A stretch of 64,000 nucleotides of DNA. It comes from Pseudomonas simiae. Lineage in GTDB: Bacteria > Pseudomonadota > Gammaproteobacteria > Pseudomonadales > Pseudomonadaceae. Where the stretch lies: NCBI RefSeq assembly GCF_900111895.1, contig NZ_FOKB01000010.1:62001-126000 (forward strand). The letters run 5' to 3'. The notes under the pieces were generated by a model that saw nothing but the letters and a program-made list of their open reading frames with translations, was not told the origin of the DNA and ran no database searches. Positions 60,724 through 64,000 of the stretch are shown here, piece by piece (the first letter of the stretch is position 1; each line of letters opens with the position of its first letter). Both the position numbers and the translations under genes were made by a program.

Positions 60724-61878
60724 ATGACCGATGCTGTTCCCCTGCGCCAACGCCTGCTCTCCATTGATGCCCTGCGCGGCCTGGTAATCCTGTTCATGCT
60801 GCTGGACCACGTGCGCGAAACCTTCCTGCTGCACCGCCAGGTCAGCGACCCGATGACCATCGACAGCACCGAGCCTGCGCTGTTTGTCAGCCGTACCCTC
60901 GCCCACCTGTGTGCGCCCGTGTTTGTGTTGCTCACGGGGTTATCGGCCTGGCTGTATGGCCAGAAATACCAGGGCCGACGCGACGTGTCGGCGTTCCTGT
61001 TCAAGCGCGGGCTGTTTCTGGTGGTGCTGGAATTCACCTTGGTCAACTTCGCGTGGACCTTCCAGTTGCCGCCCAGCGTGATCTACATGCAAGTGATCTG
61101 GGCGATTGGCGTGAGCATGATCGCCCTTGCCGCGCTGGTGTGGTTGCCGCGTCCGCTGTTGATTGCGTTGGCGGTGGTGATTATCGCCGGGCACAACCTG
61201 CTGGACGGGCTGCACTTCGAGACCGGTTCGGCACTGCATGTTCCATGGGCGATCCTGCATGAGCGCAGTTGGATCGAGGTGGGCGACTCGCTGCGCCTGC
61301 GCATCACTTATCCGGTGCTGCCGTGGATCGGTGTGATAGCCCTGGGTTATTGCCTGGGCCCGTGGTTTGCCAAAAGCATGCAGCCGACGTTGCGCCAACG
61401 TTATCTGTTGCTCGGCGGTGTGAGTGCGTGGGTGGGGTTCGTGGTGGTGCGAGCGGCCAATGGGTATGGCGACACACCATGGCAAGCCTATGACAACGGC
61501 GTGCAAACCCTGATGAGTTTTTTCAACATCACCAAGTACCCGCCTTCGTTGCTGTTTTTGGCCCTGACGCTGGGTATCGGATTGTTGCTGTTGCTGGCGT
61601 TTGAACAAGCTGGGGCCAAGCGTTGGATCAGCATGCTCGCCACCTTCGGGGCGGCGCCGATGTTCTTTTATTTGCTGCACCTGTATGTGCTGAAAATCCT
61701 CTACGTCGTGTGCGTGGCGCTGTTTGGCCTGAATCACGGCAACTACTTCGGCTTTGACGGCATGGGCGCCATTTGGCTGGTGGCGCTGCTGCTGCCGCTG
61801 GCGCTGTACCCGCCGGTACATTGGTTCGCCGGGCTGAAGGCGCGGCGCCGCGACCTGGCCTGGCTCAAATATCTATAG
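60724..61878 (+). CDS. DUF1624/heparan-alpha-glucosaminide acetyltransferase-like membrane protein
   Basis: The 384-residue protein has about ten hydrophobic helices. It opens with RLLSIDALRGLVILFMLLDHVRETF, the hallmark of this acyltransferase-3-like family, which transfers acetyl groups across the membrane. Later blocks include LRITYPVLPWIGVIALGYCLG and APMFFYLLHLYVLKIL. The ATG at 60724 has no clear Shine-Dalgarno site. The acceptor sugar is unknown. Confidence 0.88.
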   Translation: MTDAVPLRQRLLSIDALRGLVILFMLLDHVRETFLLHRQVSDPMTIDSTEPALFVSRTLAHLCAPVFVLLTGLSAWLYGQKYQGRRDVSAFLFKRGLFLVVLEFTLVNFAWTFQLPPSVIYMQVIWAIGVSMIALAALVWLPRPLLIALAVVIIAGHNLLDGLHFETGSALHVPWAILHERSWIEVGDSLRLRITYPVLPWIGVIALGYCLGPWFAKSMQPTLRQRYLLLGGVSAWVGFVVVRAANGYGDTPWQAYDNGVQTLMSFFNITKYPPSLLFLALTLGIGLLLLLAFEQAGAKRWISMLATFGAAPMFFYLLHLYVLKILYVVCVALFGLNHGNYFGFDGMGAIWLVALLLPLALYPPVHWFAGLKARRRDLAWLKYL

Positions 61879-61895
61879 AATCCGGACAGCTTTTC

Positions 61896-61952
61896 TGTGG
61901 GTGCTGGCTTGCCTGCGATTGCATCACCTCGGTCTATGCAGGCTACCGAGGC
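61896..61952. repeat. Decayed REP-like palindrome
   Basis: The left arm TGTGGGTGCTGGCTTGCCTG and the inner CATCACCTCGGT agree with the copy at 23420-23506. The right arm survives only as a short GCAGGC, so this copy is truncated. Confidence 0.65.
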
Positions 61953-61964
61953 GCCCAGGGCCCT

Positions 61965-62573
61965 TCATGTCGCGACCAGATGCAGATAGAACGCCTGAAA
62001 CATGAAATACGCACACACCGCCAGCGCCAGGCCCATACAGCGGTTGAACACCGTAAACGCTGACGTCCCGTTGATCCGCCGTCCCAGGAGTGCGCCGAGC
62101 AACGCATAGATCCACGGCGCGCCAAACGCGCCAAAGGCCAGCAACCCCGACACCACCGCAATCGACACCCCGGTGATATGCGCCGCCGGCAGCATGACGC
62201 TGGTGATCGGCAGCACCGCCATGATGCCCTTGGGGTTGAGCAACTGGATCACCAGGCCGTTCCAGAACGTGAGGGTCCTGGTCGGTGCGGTTGAGGCTTC
62301 TTCATCGACCACCGTGCGCGCGGTGAACACCTGATAAGCCAGGTAGAGGGTGTACACGCCGCCAATCAATGAGATATAGGGCAACGCCGCCTGAGAAATG
62401 ATCGCTTCGCCGGTGTAGCCGAACAGCATGAACAACACCAGCATCGCGCACCCCACGCCGATGAAAAACCCGGTGGAGCGACGGAACTGCCCCGTGAGCC
62501 CGGCGTTAAGGCCCATGAAATTCACGGGGCCGGGGCTGTACATGACGCTGAAGGCGTAGAGGAAGATGTCCAT
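61965..62573 (-). CDS. LysE-family amino acid exporter
   Basis: The 202-residue protein has six hydrophobic helices. It has the LysE/RhtB start MDIFLYAFSVMYSPGPVNFM, followed by NAGLTGQFRRSTGFFIGVG and LIGGVYTLYLAYQVF; FWNGLVIQLLNPKG is the conserved central motif. The start at 62573 is set by the family N-terminus. The exported compound is unknown. Confidence 0.92.
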   Translation of the reverse strand: MDIFLYAFSVMYSPGPVNFMGLNAGLTGQFRRSTGFFIGVGCAMLVLFMLFGYTGEAIISQAALPYISLIGGVYTLYLAYQVFTARTVVDEEASTAPTRTLTFWNGLVIQLLNPKGIMAVLPITSVMLPAAHITGVSIAVVSGLLAFGAFGAPWIYALLGALLGRRINGTSAFTVFNRCMGLALAVCAYFMFQAFYLHLVAT

Positions 62574-62742
62574 GGGAGACCTGCAGTAGAAAGAGTGCGG
62601 CGAGTCTACTGAGGGGCGTTGGGGGGATTCTTGCACGTTTGTGGTTGTGGCCGATATGGGGATGATGCTGCGCCTTCCGGCGGGAGTAAGCTGCCTCGCC
62701 ACGGGTATAGTGTTTGTCGAACTCTTCGGGATAAAACCAGGC

Positions 62743-63246
62743 ATGGACACAACGAATCAAGGCAACCTGGATTCACGGACAGTTCCTTTGAGTCAGCGCA
62801 ACGCAAACGTCTCGATACGTAAACTGGAGCAACTTCCGGTGCAGATCCGCGCGCTCGAAGTTCAGGCAGTCGCCGAAGGTTTCAGGTTCCTGACACGATT
62901 GATCACAGAGTGGGAAGATGGCACCCATCGATTTGATCAACCGGGTGAATGCTTTCTAGGGATGTTTTGTGAAGGGCAGTTGATCGCAGTCGGCGGTCTG
63001 TCTTGTGATCCCTTTGCGGGACCGGGCGTTGGACGGCTTCGCCGGGTCTACGTAGAGCGCAATCACCGTGGGCGGCAGGCTGGAAAGGCCTTGGTGCATC
63101 AATTGCTGGAAAACGCTGCCGTGCATTTTTACCAGGTACGTCTGTCCACCGATTCCTCTGAGGCGGCAGCTTTCTACCTTCGCTGTGGTTTTGATCAAGT
63201 GGCTGATGACACGGCCACCCACACAAAAGCCTTGGGGCACAGCTGA
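62743..63246 (+). CDS. GNAT-family N-acetyltransferase
   Basis: The product of about 167 residues has the acetyl-CoA-binding motif in VYVERNHRGRQAGKALVHQL and the end pattern DSSEAAAFYLRCGF. GQLIAVGGLSCDP is the central strand. The start is uncertain; ATG at 62743 is the first with a reasonable context. The substrate is unknown. Confidence 0.82.
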   Translation: MDTTNQGNLDSRTVPLSQRNANVSIRKLEQLPVQIRALEVQAVAEGFRFLTRLITEWEDGTHRFDQPGECFLGMFCEGQLIAVGGLSCDPFAGPGVGRLRRVYVERNHRGRQAGKALVHQLLENAAVHFYQVRLSTDSSEAAAFYLRCGFDQVADDTATHTKALGHS

Positions 63247-63281
63247 GACAGATGCTGCAGGCTCAATGACAGAGCGCAAAA

Positions 63282-63389
63282 GTGGGAGTTGTCGAGCTTC
63301 AGCGAGGCGACGATAGCCGTGTGTCAGGCGGCATCTCTATCGACAGTGCTGTGGTCATCGCGACCTCACTGGGTTCGACGGCTCCCACA
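63282..63389. repeat. REP-like composite repeat
   Basis: GTGGGAGTTGTCGAGCTTCAGCGAGGCGACG at one end and the inverted GACGGCTCCCAC at the other enclose TGTGTCAGGCGGCAT, the pattern of the larger 'GTGTCAGGCG' repeats of fluorescens-group Pseudomonas. It fills the gap between two convergent genes. Confidence 0.6.
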
Positions 63390-63416
63390 TTGGGCTTTGC
63401 GGTGTTTGAAGGGACG

Positions 63417-64000
63417 TTACATCAACGGAATCGAGTAATTTACAAACACCCGGTTCTGATCCTGATCCCGCGCCACTTCACTGCGCGACACACCGTTGCG
63501 CCAGCCAAACCCGACGTTTTTGAACGTCCCGCTCTGCACCACGTAATCCAACGAGATGTCCCGCTCCCACTCGCTCGCATCGTTGCCGCTGGCGGTGAGG
63601 ATGTGGTCACCCTTCAAGTACATCACCGAGGCCTTCAACCCCGGTACGCCGAGTGACGCGAAGTCATAAGCGTATTGCGCAAAGGCGGTGCGCTCGCCGG
63701 CCTGGATGAAGGTTTGCACGGTACGGTCGGTGTAGAGGTACAGGCTGGAACCGCCCTCCCCTTTATTCACCAGGCCACCCTGGTTGAGTTGGGCGAAGTT
63801 GCTGTCGTCCGAGACCTGTTGGTAACCGGCGGTGATCGCGTGCGGGCCCAGGGAGTAGATGAACGCCGCGCTCCACGTGTTGTTGTCGATTTCACCCGTG
63901 CCGTTCTTGGTGTAGCCGCCGAGCTTGTAGCCTTCGGCACGGCCGGCGACGCTGCTGTTCTTGCCGTCGGAGGTGGTCTTGAAGTAGCGCAGGTCGGTTT
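63417..64000 (-). CDS. OprD-family porin, C-terminal part (5' end outside window)
   Basis: The frame continues to the window edge and covers about 194 residues of an 18-strand outer-membrane channel. It has GPHAITAGYQQVSDDSNFAQ, AQYAYDFASLGVPGLKASVM, ERDISLDYVVQSGTFKNVGF and the usual OprD end DQNRVFVNYSIPLM. OprD porins admit amino acids, peptides or organic acids. The specific subfamily cannot be set from this part. Confidence 0.9.
   Translation of the reverse strand, partial: TDLRYFKTTSDGKNSSVAGRAEGYKLGGYTKNGTGEIDNNTWSAAFIYSLGPHAITAGYQQVSDDSNFAQLNQGGLVNKGEGGSSLYLYTDRTVQTFIQAGERTAFAQYAYDFASLGVPGLKASVMYLKGDHILTASGNDASEWERDISLDYVVQSGTFKNVGFGWRNGVSRSEVARDQDQNRVFVNYSIPLM

Noticed and set aside
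1..64000. CRISPR array, prophage, integrative element, tRNA or rRNA
   Set aside because: No evenly spaced repeats, integrase, transposase, phage structural genes or clover-leaf sequences were recognised; the TssB/TssC sheath genes belong to a T6SS and not to a phage tail.

Overview
The window is high-GC chromosomal DNA with the gene content, codon use and dispersed repeats of a Pseudomonas of the fluorescens group. Most of its families (L,D-transpeptidases, OprD porin, PraB-type secreted proteins, DUF6543 giant protein, type VI secretion genes, GTGGGAGC-type palindromic repeats) are typical of that group. I see no rRNA, tRNA, CRISPR array, integrase or transposase. The sequence starts inside a batD-like gene and ends inside an oprD-family gene.

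Layout. 0-6 kb: the end of batD, then an sbcD-sbcC-glutathione S-transferase operon with 4-base overlaps. 6-8.1 kb: two tiny secreted-protein genes, a periplasmic lactonase and a small acidic protein. 8.2-13.1 kb: one 1636-residue DUF6543 'dermonecrotic toxin' type protein. 13.2-16.6 kb: an MMPL/RND exporter with a YCF48-type beta-propeller partner. 16.9-18 kb: a Gfo/Idh/MocA dehydrogenase behind two IolR-like operators.

18.1-37.2 kb is a hydrocarbon and fatty-acid district. It encodes an acyl-CoA ligase, a thiolase, a MaoC-type hydratase, a high-molecular-weight FabG and FadE, which together make a full beta-oxidation turn with (R)-type intermediates. Next come a duplicated PraB/FadL block (one FadL copy has lost its 5' end), a third PraB-like protein and the alkane hydroxylase AlkB. 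An alpha/beta hydrolase follows, divergent from a Baeyer-Villiger monooxygenase, a short-chain dehydrogenase and a PF10118 protein. The likely logic is uptake of alkanes or lipids through the FadL barrel, terminal oxidation by AlkB, optional subterminal oxidation (SDR, monooxygenase, esterase), then CoA activation and beta-oxidation. Several of these genes carry AAYAAYAA boxes at the ribosome binding site, as expected for Hfq/Crc catabolite control.

37.2-39.9 kb: an EAL phosphodiesterase fused to a PTS EIIC-like membrane domain, and a small hypothetical gene. 39.9-48.3 kb: a collapsed H2-type type VI secretion locus. tssA, tssB, tssC, tssE and tssF are intact. The next reading frame, however, is an in-frame chimera of the first ~137 residues of TssG and the last ~130 residues of the PP2C phosphatase, followed by the intact Ser/Thr kinase. 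Everything normally between tssG and the phosphatase gene (clpV, fha, tssJ, tssK, tssL, tssM) is gone. hcp is divergent from tssA behind a sigma-54-like promoter and four TGCGCA palindromes.

48.4-64 kb is ordinary housekeeping and accessory content: an aldo/keto reductase, a DUF1543 protein, a TPM-domain membrane protein, an RsbQ-like hydrolase joined to a PAS histidine kinase, a divergent DapF paralogue, a P-loop kinase, two divergent L,D-transpeptidases, a creatininase-family enzyme, small periplasmic proteins, YfcF-like GST, a DUF924 protein, a DUF1624 membrane acyltransferase, a LysE exporter, a GNAT acetyltransferase and the 3' part of an OprD porin. Several intergenic gaps hold REP-like palindromes.
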